From positions 28,499,501 through 28,563,500 of the forward strand of contig NC_088345.1 of NCBI RefSeq assembly GCF_036884655.1: a stretch of DNA of 64,000 bases. Direction: 5' to 3'. Made by a program: the position numbers and the translations under genes. A model generated the notes under the pieces. The model searched no databases and was not told the origin of the DNA. It was given only the letters and a program-made list of their open reading frames with translations. Shown one piece after another: positions 46,208 to 57,262 of this stretch. Origin of the DNA: Musa acuminata AAA Group (lineage: Eukaryota > Streptophyta > Magnoliopsida > Zingiberales > Musaceae). Each line of letters starts with the position of its first letter. The first letter of the stretch is position 1.

Positions 46208-47854
46208 TTAAGTATTCGGACACATCAACATTCCTAATTCTCTTCTTATAAAATCAAATTATTCTTCACTTAGAGGTTTTGTAAAAATATCGGCTAGTTG
46301 ATGTTTAGTATCAATGAACTCTATAATTACATCATAATTAGTAATGTGATCTCGTATAAAATGATATCTTATATCAATATGTTTTGTTCTTGAGTGTTGT
46401 ATAGGGTTTTTTGTTAAGCATATTGCACTTGTGTTATCACATTTAATTAGAATATTTTTAAGATGAACTTTATAATCTTCTAAGGTATTTTTCATCCATA
46501 CTACTTGTGCTAAGCATGCACTTGCTGCAATATATTCAGCTTCGGTTGTCGATAGTGCAACCGAGTTTTGTTTCTTAGATGGCCAGGAAACAAGGGCATG
46601 TCCTAAGAATTAACATGTTCCTGATGTGCTTTTTCTATCTAATCTACAGCCAGCAAAGTCTGCATCAGCATAAGCAATTAACTCAAGATTTTTTGATTTT
46701 GGGTACCATAATCCTATATTTGTAGTACCATTAAGATATCTGAGTATTCTTTTAACTGCTTTGAGATGAGATATCTTAGGGTTTGATTGAAATCTAGCAC
46801 AAAGTCCTACACTGAACATGATGTCTGGTCTAGTTGTAGTGAGGTAAAGTAAACTTCCTATCATACCCCTATAAGTTTTTTGATCGAAGCTTTCTCCACT
46901 TTCATCAATTTCTAACTTTGGTGGAGGTGCTCATAGGAGTGTTAATAGCTTTGGAGTTATTCATATTAAACTTCTTTAGTAAATTCATAGCATATTTAGT
47001 TTGACTAATAAAGATGCCATTGCTTAGTTGTTTGATTTTTAAACCTAAGAAGAATGTTAACTCTCCCATTAAACTCATTTCAAATTCAAGACTCATAGTT
47101 TTAGCAAAAGATTCACAGAGAGATTTATTCATAGAACCAAAGATAATATCATCAACATAAATTTGAACAATGAGAAAATTATTTTCAAAGTTCTTGATGA
47201 ATAATATAGTATCAACCTTGCCTTTTATGAAATTATTTTCAATAAAAAAAGAACTAAGTCTCTCATACTAAGCCCTTGGAGCTTGTTTTAAACCATAGAG
47301 AGCTTTAGTTAATCTAAACACATGATTAGGGAGACTATTATTTTCAAATCCAGGAGATTGGTCAACATAGACTTCTTCGGAAATAAAGACATTAAGAAAA
47401 GTGCTTTTAACATCCATTTGAAACAACTTAAAATTATTACTACTAGCGTAGGCAAGGAGCATCCTTATGGCTTCTAATCGAGCCACAAGAGCGAAGGTTT
47501 CTTCGTAATCGATACCTTCTTCTTGGTTGAAACCTTTGGCCACTAATCTAGCCTTGTTTCTAACCACGATACCATTTTCATCTTGCTTGTTTCTAAAGAC
47601 TCATTTAGTACCAATAACTAAATGGTCATTTGGCCTAGGAACAAGCATCCACGTATCATTTCTCTCAAATTGATTTAATTCATCTTGCATTACGATAATC
47701 CATGAATCATCTTTCGTGGCTTCGTCAACACATTTGGGTTCAATTTGGGAGAGAAAAGCGGCGTTGGCACAAAATTTTTTAAGAGAAGATCGTGTTTGAA
47801 CCCCCTTTGATGTGTCTCCTAAGATTAGCTTCTTAGGATAAGCATCTACATACT
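46208..47854 (-). pseudogene. F3: integrase tail, RT and RNase H
   Basis: It is co-linear with F2's RT/RNase H but more broken. Stops lie at 47601-47603 (Trp to UGA, shared with F2), near 47267 after KQAPRA, near 46609 after SGTC, and near 46258 in the SEEQF block. There is a frameshift near 46915. The catalytic YVDDIIFG (about 47150) and [10 protein letters not shown] are still readable. Confidence 0.85.
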
Positions 47855-48646
47855 TCAAATCCTTGGGTAAGGAAATCTGGGAAGTGGATGCATCCAAGTT
47901 ACTAGTTGGAGACGGGTTTCATTTAAATTCAAAGAATCAAAATTAACATCATCATCAATATCATTTTTCCTAATTTCGGAAATATCATTGAAAACAACAT
48001 GAATGGATTCTTCAATAATTAAAGTTCTTTTATTGAAGATACGAAAAGCTTTAGAAACCGAAGAATAACCAAGAAAGATTCTTTCATCGGATTTAGCATC
48101 AAATTTTCCTAAGTTATCCTTTTCATTCAAGATAAAACACTTACACCCAAAGACTTTAAAATATGAAACATTGGGTTTTTTGTTATTCCATAACTCATAA
48201 GGAGTTTTGGTGAGTAAGGGTCTTACTAGAACTCTATTCAAAATATAGCATGCAGTGTTTATGGCTTCGGCCCAAAAATATTTGGGTAGGCTATGTTCAT
48301 TCAACATGGTTCTTGCCATTTCTTGTAAATTTCGATTTTTTCTTTCTACTACCCCATTTTGTTGAGGATTTCTTGGAGTAGAGAAATTATGATTATATCC
48401 ATTGAGTTCATGGAATTCTTGGAAATCATGGTTTTGAAATTCTCCACCAAGATCACTTCTCATTCTTGGAAAATATCTAAAGCATTCATTTTTCCGTTTT
48501 AAGAAGTAGGTCCATGTATATCTGCTATAGTCATCAACAATGACAAAGGCGTATTTGCTACCTCCTAGACTCGATGTAGAGATTGGTCCGAACAAGTCCA
48601 TATGGATCAATTGTAAGGGCCTAGAGGTGCTTATTTAATTCTTAGT
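47855..48646 (-). pseudogene. F3: integrase core
   Basis: It carries IHMDLFGP, VDDYSRYTW, RSDLGGEFQN and NGVVERKNR, so all three D,D35E residues are present. A deletion of about 60 bp against F2 removes the segment between CFRYF and the second Asp block (near 48465), including the FCKLVQNKKGS stretch. A frame change near 47890 separates it from the RT part. The UAA at 41289 in F2 is CAA (Gln) here. Confidence 0.82.
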
Positions 48647-49213
48647 TTAGAAACTACCCTTAATTTGTTTACCTAATTGGCAAGCATCACATACATTATC
48701 TTTGATGAACTTGATATGAGGAATTCCTCTTACAAGTTCTTTAGATGATATTTGAGTGATTAGTTTCATGCTACCATGACCTAATCTTCTATGCCATAGC
48801 CAAGCATCCTCATTCAAAATTGAAAAACATATTTCATTACACAAATCATTGATGTCAACAGTGTATACGTTATTTTGTTTTAATGCAATCATAGATATGT
48901 TTTTATGTGGTTTTTCAATGATGCAAGCATTAGATTCGAATTTGATAGTATATCCTTTATCACATAATTGACTAATGCTCAAGAGGTTATGTTTTAAACC
49001 ATCAACTAACAAAACATCTTCAATAAAGAAGTTGGATTTGTTACCTATGGTTCTTTTGCCAATGATTTTACCCTTGTTGGTGTCTCCGAAGGTGACATAG
49101 CCTTCGTCTATGCTAGTGAGCTTAGAGAATTGAGATGGATCTCCGGTCATATGCCTTGAGCATCTACTATCAAGATACCATCTCTTGATCCTAGCTTACG
49201 ATGGTGTGGGTTT
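48647..49213 (-). pseudogene. F3: protease and GAG-pre-integrase domain
   Basis: The DSRCSRHMTGD-type protease start has Gly of DSG changed by a G-to-A transition (the plus strand reads CATCTACTATC near 49160). Then VTFGDTNKGKIIGK and the HHCC module follow. It ends with a stop just after GKQIKGSF. Confidence 0.8.
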
Positions 49214-49216
49214 CTA

Positions 49217-50142
49217 CAAGAAAGGATGATTTTTAGGTACCCATTTGCTTTTGGGTGCCTCAAAGATAGATCTACATTGTTTATCATGTTGCATAGAGTT
49301 TATCATGGTTCCTTTAGGAACTCAAATCAGTTTGTTTGGACTTATTTTCTTGAATGGACAATAATGCGTCTTGTGTCCAAATTTGTAACAAAAGTTGCAT
49401 TTGGTTTGGTGTTGAACATGTAATATGGGGCCTTTTATGAAGGTGGTTGGATTTTGGTGAGAATTTCTCACAAATCCAATTTCACTCCTTTTTGGAACGT
49501 GACCCTTGTTTGCAAGGATCATGTTTAATGACTTGCAACCAACCTCGAATTTCTTCAAGGTGTCTTTAAGTAGCAATTTTTCTTTTTGGAGATTTTCTAG
49601 ATCATGGCATTTGATGCATGGATCTAAACTATCGTGATATTCAGTTTTTAACTTATCAAAATCATAAGTAAGACTATCATGCTCCTTTTTTAGCAATTTA
49701 TATTTTCTATTGATAATTTTGCATTCATCAAATAAGTTATGGAAGGCATTTAATAATTCATCGAAAGATAAATCTGCATCTAATAAATTTGTTACCTCCA
49801 CTCCGATGGCCATTAAGGCGTAATGAGCAACTTGCTCGGTGTTGAACTCCTCTTCTTCGGACGCGCTCAAATCATCCCATATTGCTTTAAGCGTCTTCTT
49901 CTTTGTTGTTCGCTTTTTGGCTTGGGGACAATCACTCTTGTAGTGTCCTGCCTTTTTGCACTCATAGCAAATAACTTGGTCCTTCTTGGGTTCAAGTTTA
50001 TTTTTAGTGTCATTCTTAAACTTGTTTCTTTTAATGAATTTTTTAAATTTTCTTGTTATAAGTGCCAAGTCATCGTCACAGTCCACATCACTTGACTTTT
50101 CTTTCAAGTGGTCTTCCAAAGTTCTAAGTGCCATAGCAGGCA
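49217..50142 (-). pseudogene. F3: gag, C-terminal half only
   Basis: It contains the basic and zinc-knuckle region (CYECKKAGHYKSDC, an intact CCHC, near 49950), DLSASEEEE, the coiled-coil stretch and a second knuckle (CNFCYKFGHKTHYC). A UGA near 49319-49321 replaces Trp. The N-terminal half, the primer site and the first 0.15 kb of the 5' LTR are deleted. The reading frame now runs across the junction into LTR F4. Confidence 0.83.
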
Positions 50143-51729
50143 GATTGCAGCTATGATGAAAACCAAAATATAGGAGCAAACTGAAATCTGACGTTCGTAC
50201 GAAGAAACTGATTTACGTCTAAATGCTGATTCGTAAATCACTTGATTAGACAAGATACAGTTTAAGCAAGAGTATAAAGGCAGTGTGCAGTTATGGTAAA
50301 GCTCAAAACATAAACGCAATCTGCAATATGATGATCATATGAAAAAAGTCGATTTACGTCTAAACGTAGATTCGGAAAGCTCTGAACTTAGAAACTCGTT
50401 CGTAAAATCTCAGAAGGCAATAAGCTATTGAGAAGTTTGTAGTGAAGGTAAAATGATCAAAGGAAATGCAAACTGATATTTAGAGTGGTTCGGTCAATCT
50501 TGACCTACTCCACTTTTGGCTTCCTCCACCAATGAGGTCACCGACGTCAACTAGAGGCCTTCCTTCAATAGGCGAAGGCCAACCACCCTTTTACAGATTC
50601 ACTCCTTTTGACGGGCTTAGGAGACAACCCTTATAGAAGTTTTCTCTCCTCTCTTTACAACTCAAACTTTGAAGAACAGAAGGAGGAGAACTTTTGGTCT
50701 TTACAACAGTTTTGAGCTCTAAGAATCATAGAAAGATATCAAGATTTCGAGTGTAAGTTGTTGCCTTTCAGTGCTGAATGGGTGGGATATTTATAGGCCC
50801 CAACCCAGTTCAAATTTGGAGCTCAAATTTGTCAATTCCCGGAATTTCGGGATCAGGCGGTTGCACCTCCTAATTGGGGCGGTTGCACCGCCTGGCAGAG
50901 CTCGAAGACTGAGCCTCTGGGCGGTGCCACCTCTGTCAAGGGCAATTGCACCTCTCCGCCAGAGCTCGAAGACCGAGCTCAGGCGGTTGCTCCTCCTGAC
51001 TGGGGCGGTTGCACCGCCTAGCAAAGCTCGAAACTTGAGCTCAAGTGGTGCCACCTCTTGTCAGGAGAGGTTGCACCGCCCAGTCTCGCTTGGAGACTAA
51101 GCCCAGGCGGTTGCACCTCCTGGCTGGGGCAGTTGCACCGCCCAGTCTCCCTGGGAGACTTAGCCCAGGCGGTGCTACCGCTTGGCTTGGGCGGTTGCAC
51201 CTCCCACAACAACCAGGGTCCGAATGGGTTGATCCATTCGGCCCAATTTGGGTTTTTCAGGGGCCCACTTTCCCCAAGATTAAGCTAATGGGATCACCTC
51301 CCATTTTCAACTTAATTATTAGTGCTAACTACGATAAATCCTAAGACGATTTCTGCAGCTTGCTCCGGTACGTCAATCGCTTCTTCCGGCGAGTTTCCGG
51401 CAAACTTCCGTCGATCATCCGATGAACCCTCAGTGATGCTCCTGCGGACTTCCGGCAATCTCCTGGACTTGCGACAATCCACTTGGCAAGTTCTGACGAG
51501 CTTCTTTGGCAAGCTTCTGGACTTCTCGGATTTGTTCCCGCAGAACCTCCGACGACTGTCCGAACTTCCGTCGAGCTCTCGAACTCCCAACGTGATCTTT
51601 GTCATGACTCCGGCGCAACTCCTATTGCATGTCTTACTTTCATCGTAGTTAATCCTGCACACTTATCTCAACACATAGATTAGACAACAAATGACAATTG
51701 ACTTCATCATCAAAATCCGAGATTCAATA
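50143..51729 (-). repeat. F4 LTR, lacking its 3' end (1587 bp)
   Basis: It begins at GCAGGCAGATTGCAGC, equivalent to about 43676 in F3, and ends GATTCAATA (CA changed to TA). It has an inverted TATA (50789-50796) and a GC-rich array (about 50850-51210). The F2/F3-type sequence shows it is the old 5' LTR of the F3 body. Confidence 0.82.
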
Positions 51730-52136
51730 AAAAACTCTCAAATCAGATCACACTACAGTCAGAACAAGTGCTCATCGCCTGCAAGCAGTGGCACCGCCCT
51801 AGCTGGAGGTAGCACCTCCGGTTGTCATGTGTTGCAAGCGGTTGCACCGCCCCAGCCAGAGGTGCAACCGCCCGCAACTCTGCCCTTTTTAACTCGAGCT
51901 AGGGCCGACGATGGAACCGACCCCAACTCACTCCTTTCCCCTCTTTACTCTTCCAAAGCTTCTCCACCTCCATTTCTCCCCTCATAGCATACCAAATACT
52001 CCTTATTTCGAAGCAAAAGATCAACAATCTTTCCTCCTCTTGAAGATCTCACTAAGGTATTCTCTAAGAAGCACTTAAATTCTGTTTTTGATTCATTTAC
52101 TCTTGCTCATTACTATCCTCCTAAACAGCAGTAGTT
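51730..52136 (+). other. Region upstream of the 354-codon ORF
   Basis: About 400 bp includes a short stretch with GGCACCGCC, GGTAGCACCTCC, GCGGTTGCACCGCC and GGTGCAACCGCC words (about 51787-51890), like the SIRE-like LTR arrays. A CT-rich stretch follows (51930-51985), then AT-rich DNA. A possible 76-bp 5'-UTR intron (GT at 52055, AG at about 52130) is only a guess. I see no primer site or LTR end. Confidence 0.4.
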
Positions 52137-53201
52137 ATGGGGTCTAGAAGATCCTCAAGGGATAAAGGGAAGAGGAGATTAGTGGAAGATTTTGATCTTA
52201 CCTTTTTCGATTCAAAATATCATGCTGAAAAGTTTTCCTCTTTCGAACTTAGGAGTGTCAATAAGGGAAAACATGTTGATTTAAATGAACTAAGAGACTT
52301 AGAGACAATCCAATGGTTTGCAAACTTAGATATACTCCCTATTTTACAAATTAATGAATCCATCTATCCAAGACTTGTTAGATTATTTTACAACAATATA
52401 CAAGTAGTTGAAGAAGAAAGAATGTCTACCTATCTCTTAGGACAACATATCTCCATTACGGATAAATTCATTTGCGACATGATAGCCATTCCCATAAAAA
52501 GTAAAGGACTTTACTTTAGAGGATCATGGGATGATGAAACTGTTGGGATAACATATGTTGAAGCCTTAGGAACTATTTTCGCCAATCCCAACTTAACATT
52601 TGTTCCTAAAAGTTGTGAACATCTCCTGCCACTAAACACTAAGGTACTTCATCATATCCTAACTAGCATCATTCTCTCTAAACAATACCATCATGATGAA
52701 ATAAGCCAATTAGAATTAGGAACTATGTATTTGATCATGAAAGGACATGACATCTGTCTTGGTTATCTCATCCAGCAAAACATGTTAGAACTATCTAAGA
52801 AAGACATGATACTTCCATTTGGTGGTATAATCACTAGAATACTGAGAGCCTACGATATTCTAATACCACCAGAAAAAGAAGTAATAAAAGTAGACAGGTT
52901 TAGCATAATAAATAAAAATCTACTTCACCGATTAAGATGTGTTTATAGAAACGGTAATTGGGTTAGAATGCCTAGAAGAATCGATCCCCCTCAACCTGAA
53001 CTAGAACCGAAAACACTAGTCTTTAGGGGTACTCAATCTCCTCCGATCTGTCCCTTTGAGGAAACACATTCATTTGAGCCAGCTCATACATCATCTGTCG
53101 AAGATATTGGGATTCGGATGGACCGATTTGAACAAAGACAAGAATGGCTTGAACATCGACAAGATCAAATCCTATCTGAGCTGCAGCAAATTCATCGATA
53201 A
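52137..53201 (+). CDS. 354-aa protein, possible plant transposon-associated domain
   Basis: An uninterrupted ORF runs from ATGGGG (after AGTAGTT) to TAA. The N-terminus is basic (RRSSRDKGKRR). Residues about 25-200 have a pattern (KFSSFELRSVNKGKHVDLN, LFYNNIQV, QHISITDKFICDMIAIP) that resembles the 'putative plant transposon protein' domain seen in retroelement ORFs. This is from memory of the family and not a search result. The C-terminus is Pro-rich (RIDPPQPELEP), then charged and probably coiled (DRFEQRQEWLEHRQDQILSELQQ). No enzyme motif, signal peptide or membrane segment is visible. It lies between inverted copia LTRs, upstream of a plus-strand RNase H tail. It could be a retroelement accessory protein or a captured gene. 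Confidence 0.6.
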   Translation: MGSRRSSRDKGKRRLVEDFDLTFFDSKYHAEKFSSFELRSVNKGKHVDLNELRDLETIQWFANLDILPILQINESIYPRLVRLFYNNIQVVEEERMSTYLLGQHISITDKFICDMIAIPIKSKGLYFRGSWDDETVGITYVEALGTIFANPNLTFVPKSCEHLLPLNTKVLHHILTSIILSKQYHHDEISQLELGTMYLIMKGHDICLGYLIQQNMLELSKKDMILPFGGIITRILRAYDILIPPEKEVIKVDRFSIINKNLLHRLRCVYRNGNWVRMPRRIDPPQPELEPKTLVFRGTQSPPICPFEETHSFEPAHTSSVEDIGIRMDRFEQRQEWLEHRQDQILSELQQIHR

Positions 53202-53472
53202 TTTGACTCTTTATTTAGGCATTTTAATTTTCCACCTCCTGAATGAGCTTGTATGTATATTGTAAACTCTTTATGATCACAATGCCTTGTGCCTTGATGT
53301 ATTTATTTATGAGCAAAGTTACAAACATCACTCATTGTTTAATCTCGTTACTCATAGTTGGATTTTACATCAAAACTAAATGTTTTTTTTTTAAACCTTG
53401 TGTCTTGATTTCCATGATAAATATGATTTGTGAAAATGATATACCAATGCAGTTGATGTATCATGATATATT
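53202..53472 (+). other. AT-rich sequence downstream of the ORF
   Basis: About 270 bp lack a gene. It could be the ORF's 3' UTR. It ends where homology to copia RNase H starts abruptly at AAACATCAACTAGC. Confidence 0.4.
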
Positions 53473-53571
53473 AAACATCAACTAGCTGATATTTTTATAG
53501 AACCTCTAAGTGAAGAATAATTTGATTTCATAAGAAGAGAATTAGGAATGTTGATGTGTCCGAGTACATAA
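53473..53571 (+). pseudogene. I: RNase H C-terminal tail
   Basis: The frame [15 protein letters not shown], a UAA, then [16 protein letters not shown] and a stop match the last 32 codons of F2 pol. Homology begins exactly at the codon for Lys in KHQLAD, marking a breakpoint. Confidence 0.82.
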
Positions 53572-54657
53572 ACTAGTTACAATTATCCTTCGAACTTAAT
53601 TGAATGATCAATTCACTTGATTGCCAAAATAACATGTTGGAAATTATGTGCTGAATACAAAAATTTCCATAACAATAATCATGTTTTGTCTTTATGATTG
53701 TATTTGAAAATCTATAGCATAGTCTTGTTCGAATGCATGAAAGTGTTCATTCCATATTTGGATTCGCTTAACAATTGGTATCCTAAAAATCGAATTTTCT
53801 CATACACTTATATGTGAAAAATATTTTTCTGAAATGGATTTGATGAAATAATTCCTGCTTATAAATTCCATCTTGAAATATGAATGATAGTGTTTTTACT
53901 TGCAAAAATTTGCTTCACATACATACCTTGATACCTGAAGCATGATTTAATCTCTCATCAGTATTAATTTCACTTAGTGTAAACTCACAAATAGCTGATA
54001 TCACAAATGGCCTTCCTCCTTCATGCAAAAAGATTATAACAAATAAAAAGGAAGAAGTATTCAAAGTGATCTACATATCATGCTTGATTTCCTATCACTT
54101 ACTATTGGAAAATAACATGAACTGAGTAAAGGCATGAACAATTATCACACTGATGCTTAAAATTTGCTTATATTATTCTCCTGATATCACAATTACCATA
54201 CTTTTTGTTGATGACAAAGGAGGAGAAATATATGAGTATTAATGCCATGCTCGCATCACCAAGAGATGCTATGATTGCTATAATTTGCATTATGCCTTGT
54301 TTGTATCAGGTCAAGATATCAAACAAAAACATGCATCGTAATTTTACATATTGATATCTTACCATGTGATGAAATGCAATAATTACTAAAACATTTGAAA
54401 TGTGTGCATCATGTAATGATCTTACTTCACAGATTTACATGTTGATATCTTACAATATGATAAATTACGACAATTATCATCATTCAAACTTGTAATGTAA
54501 AATTTGAGAATGAATGTCAAGCCTTGACATCATACATCATGATGGGAATCATGATAGGAGTATTGATAAGTTTTGAATTCCAGAAAGACGTATCTCAAGT
54601 ATGGCATATAGATAGGGGGAGTTAAGGTTAACTCCATTATCAATTGATTGTCATCAT
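53572..54657 (+). other. I: 3' non-coding region
   Basis: AT-rich and homologous (inverted) to the 3' regions of F2 and F3, with no credible gene. It forms part of a long inverted repeat with those copies. Confidence 0.65.
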
Positions 54658-54672
54658 AAAAAAGGGGGAGAT
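54658..54672 (+). promoter_or_regulatory. I: polypurine tract
   Basis: AAAAAAGGGGGAGAT stands directly before TGTTGAATC of the LTR. The inverted form flanks LTRs F1, F2 and F3. Confidence 0.8.
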
Positions 54673-56416
54673 TGTTGAATCTCGGATTTTGATGATGAAG
54701 TCAATTATCATTTGTTATCTAATCCATATGTTGAGATAAGTGTGCAGGATTAACTATGATAAAAGTAAGACATGCAGCAGGAGTTGCGTCGGAGTCAAGA
54801 CAATGATCACGTTGGGAGTTCGAGAGTTCGACGGAAGTTTGGACAGTCATCGGAGGTTCTGTAGGAACAAATCCGAGAAGTCCATAAGCTTGCCAAAGAA
54901 GCTCGTCGGAACTCGCCAAGTGGATCGTCGCAAGTCCAGGAGTTTGCCGGAAGTCCACAGGAGCATCACCGAGGGTTCATCGGATGATCGACGGAAGTTC
55001 GCCGGAAGAAGCGATTGACGCACCGGAGCAAGTTACAATAAATGTCTTAGGGAATATCGTAGTTAGCACAATGATTAAGTTGGAAATGTGAGGTTATCCC
55101 ATTAACTTAATCTTGGGGCAATTGGGCCCCTGAAAAACCCAAATTGGGCCGAATGGATCAACCCATTCGGACCTTGATTTCTACCAAGCGGTTGAACCGC
55201 CCAAGGCAGGAGGTTGCACCGCCTAGGCTCAGTCTTCGAGCGAGACTGGGAGGTGTAACCGCTCCAGCCAAGCGGTGGCACCGCCTGGGCTCAGTCTCCG
55301 AGCGAGACTGGGCGGTGCAACCTCCCCTGACAGGAGGTGGCATCGCTTGGGCTCGGTCTCCGAGCACTGGCTGAGTGGTGCAACCGCCTCAGTCAGGAGG
55401 TTGCATCACCTGAGCTCGGTCTTCGAGCTCTGGCAGGAGGTGCAACCGCCCCTGACAGGAGGTGACACCGCCCAGAGGCTTAGTCTTCGAGCTCTGCTAG
55501 GCGGTGCAATCGCTCCAGTCAGGAGGTGCAACTGCCTGATCCCGGAATTTCGGGAATTGACAGTTTTGAGCTCCAAATTTGAATTGGGTTGGGGCCTATA
55601 AATACCCCACCCATCCAGCACTAAAAAAGTACAGAATACACACCGAAATCTTGATCTTATTCTATGATTTTTAGAGCTCAAAATTGTTGTAAAGGCCAAA
55701 AGTTCTTCTCCCTCTTTTCTTCCAAGTTCTGAGCTATAAAGAGTGGAGAGAAAATTCTGTATAGGTTGTCTCCTAAGCCCGTCAAAAGGAGTGATACTGT
55801 AAAAGGTTGGTTAGCCTTCGCCTATTGAAGGGAGGCCTCTAGTTGACGTCGGTGACCTCGTCGGTGGAGGAAGCCAAAAGTCGAGTAGGTCAAGATTGAC
55901 CGAACCACTCTAAATCTCAGTTTGCATTTACTTTAAGCATATTATCTTTACTGCAAACCTCCTCTAAAGCTTATTGCTTTCTGCTCATATATAATCGGGT
56001 TTTAAGCTTTGTACTTTCCGAATCAGCGTTTAGACGTAAATCTATTTTTTCGTACGATCATCGTATTTCAGTTTGCGTTTACGTTTTGATTTCAATCATA
56101 ACTGCAAACTGCCTTTAGATCCTTGCTTAAACTGCATCTCGCCTAATCAAGTGATTTACGAATCAGCATTTAGATGTAAATCAACTTCTTCGTACGAACG
56201 TCGTATTTCAGTTTATGCTTATATTCTGGTTTTCATCATAACTGCAAACTGCCTTCATAAATTGATTTTAACGTCATCTCGCTTGATCTTAAGTTAAAGT
56301 AATCTTAGGATCGGCTTTCACACCAAAATCGTTTCTATCGTTCGAACGTGTTTTATCGTTGAAAGATTTCCGCTGCACTAATTCACCCCCCACTCTTAGT
56401 GCTCTTGATCCTAATA
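54673..56416 (+). repeat. I: 3' LTR (about 1744 bp)
   Basis: It starts TGTTGAATCTCGG. It has a GC-rich array (about 55190-55560), a TATA box (55597-55604), a U5 with several GTACGA-type words and a short 6-C run (inverted poly-G) before CTTAGTGCTCTTGATCCTAATA. The terminal CA appears mutated to TA. F1-type LTR. After it the sequence is H gag. Confidence 0.83.
55597..55604 (+). promoter_or_regulatory. I LTR: TATA box
   Basis: TATAAATA sits in the context GGGGCCTATAAATACCCC, the best-preserved example of the box found in all the SIRE-like LTRs. Confidence 0.6.
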
Positions 56417-57262
56417 GTATAAACCCTTCGTTGATCTTTCTTTGAGTTCTTCTCGGGTTAGTCTGTGAGTGCTAGGATTTTAACTGGGAGTAGATAGGGT
56501 GGGCTGCTTGCTGCTCACCAGTTTATTGACACCTCTGTTTCGATAGTATTCTATGCTGATTTTTTTCTCAGGCATACGTACAAATGAAATCACAACTATC
56601 ATGGTGCGGGGATGATGAGCGTTAACTTCACATCGAATCTCTAGATTAAACACTTCAATAAACGTACCCAAAAGTTATCGTTTCGACCAATTTTTAGCTT
56701 GATTCGATAATCATTCAAACCTGCTTTGATATTCCAATATTGTAGAAGTTTGACGAATTTTGATAAGCTATCCATCAACATTCTCATATTCTGATGGGCC
56801 GAAGTGAACAAAAAACCCTCTTTTGAACTGCTCCCACGAAGGAACTCTGTGGAAAGTTTCATACCAATCATACCACTGGATTGCATCTCCATCGAGCTAG
56901 ATTGAGGCCACTTCTACCTTAAATTATTCTAGGGTTCTATGAAAACGAAAAAAATTTTCCGCCCTAGAGATCGAATTGGTCGGATCCCCATCTTCCCATC
57001 TCGAAAATTCCACCTTCATGTGTGAGTCGTTTGTGTCATAGTCTTGGGGCTCTTTTCCTGTATTTCCATATCTATGCAATGTAGAACTTGAGCTCCCATC
57101 TTGTTGAAACTCGCTAAATTGCTCCAACAAGCTCTTTTTGAAATCATGAAGGGTTTCTTGTAGCTGATTCTCAATTTTGGTTTCCAATGCTTCCATTAGC
57201 CGATTCTCAATTTTGGTTTCCAATTCTTCCATTTGTGCTTTCACTGGGTTATCAATAGCCAT
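56417..57262 (-). pseudogene. H: gypsy gag
   Basis: The start is the ATG at 57262. It opens with repeated ETKIENRL/ETKIENQL units (coiled coil), then KVEFSRWEDGD and ISRAENFFRFH (about 56930-56985). A stop after TLE follows. The block SAHQNMRMLMDSLSKFVKLLQY and a C-terminal RLTREELKERSTKGLY that leads into the first knuckle come next. The copia LTR I interrupts there. At least three stops or frameshifts are present. Confidence 0.78.

Larger units (their letters stand above)
29976..51729 (-). mobile_element. F cluster: SIRE/Maximus-like copia chain with shared LTRs
   Basis: Four minus-strand LTRs (F1 29976-32060, F2 35761-37509, F3 43529-45270, F4 50143-51729) alternate with three internal regions. 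F2 and F3 each serve as the 5' LTR of the element on their left (primer site adjacent) and the 3' LTR of the element on their right (polypurine tract adjacent). This is a tandem retroelement chain, not simple side-by-side insertion. LTR subfamilies differ along the chain (F1 unlike F2-F4). Confidence 0.82.
53473..56416 (+). mobile_element. Element I: plus-strand SIRE-like copia 3' end
   Basis: In order: RNase H tail, 3' non-coding region, polypurine tract and LTR. Orientation is opposite to the F cluster. Everything 5' of the RNase H tail is missing or replaced by the ORF-bearing segment. Confidence 0.82.

Noticed and set aside
51721..51734. TSD of the whole F cluster (AAAAG at 29971-29975 against AAAAA at 51730-51734)
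   Set aside because: Low-complexity, one mismatch, and the right flank does not continue H's LTR, so the match is not convincing.
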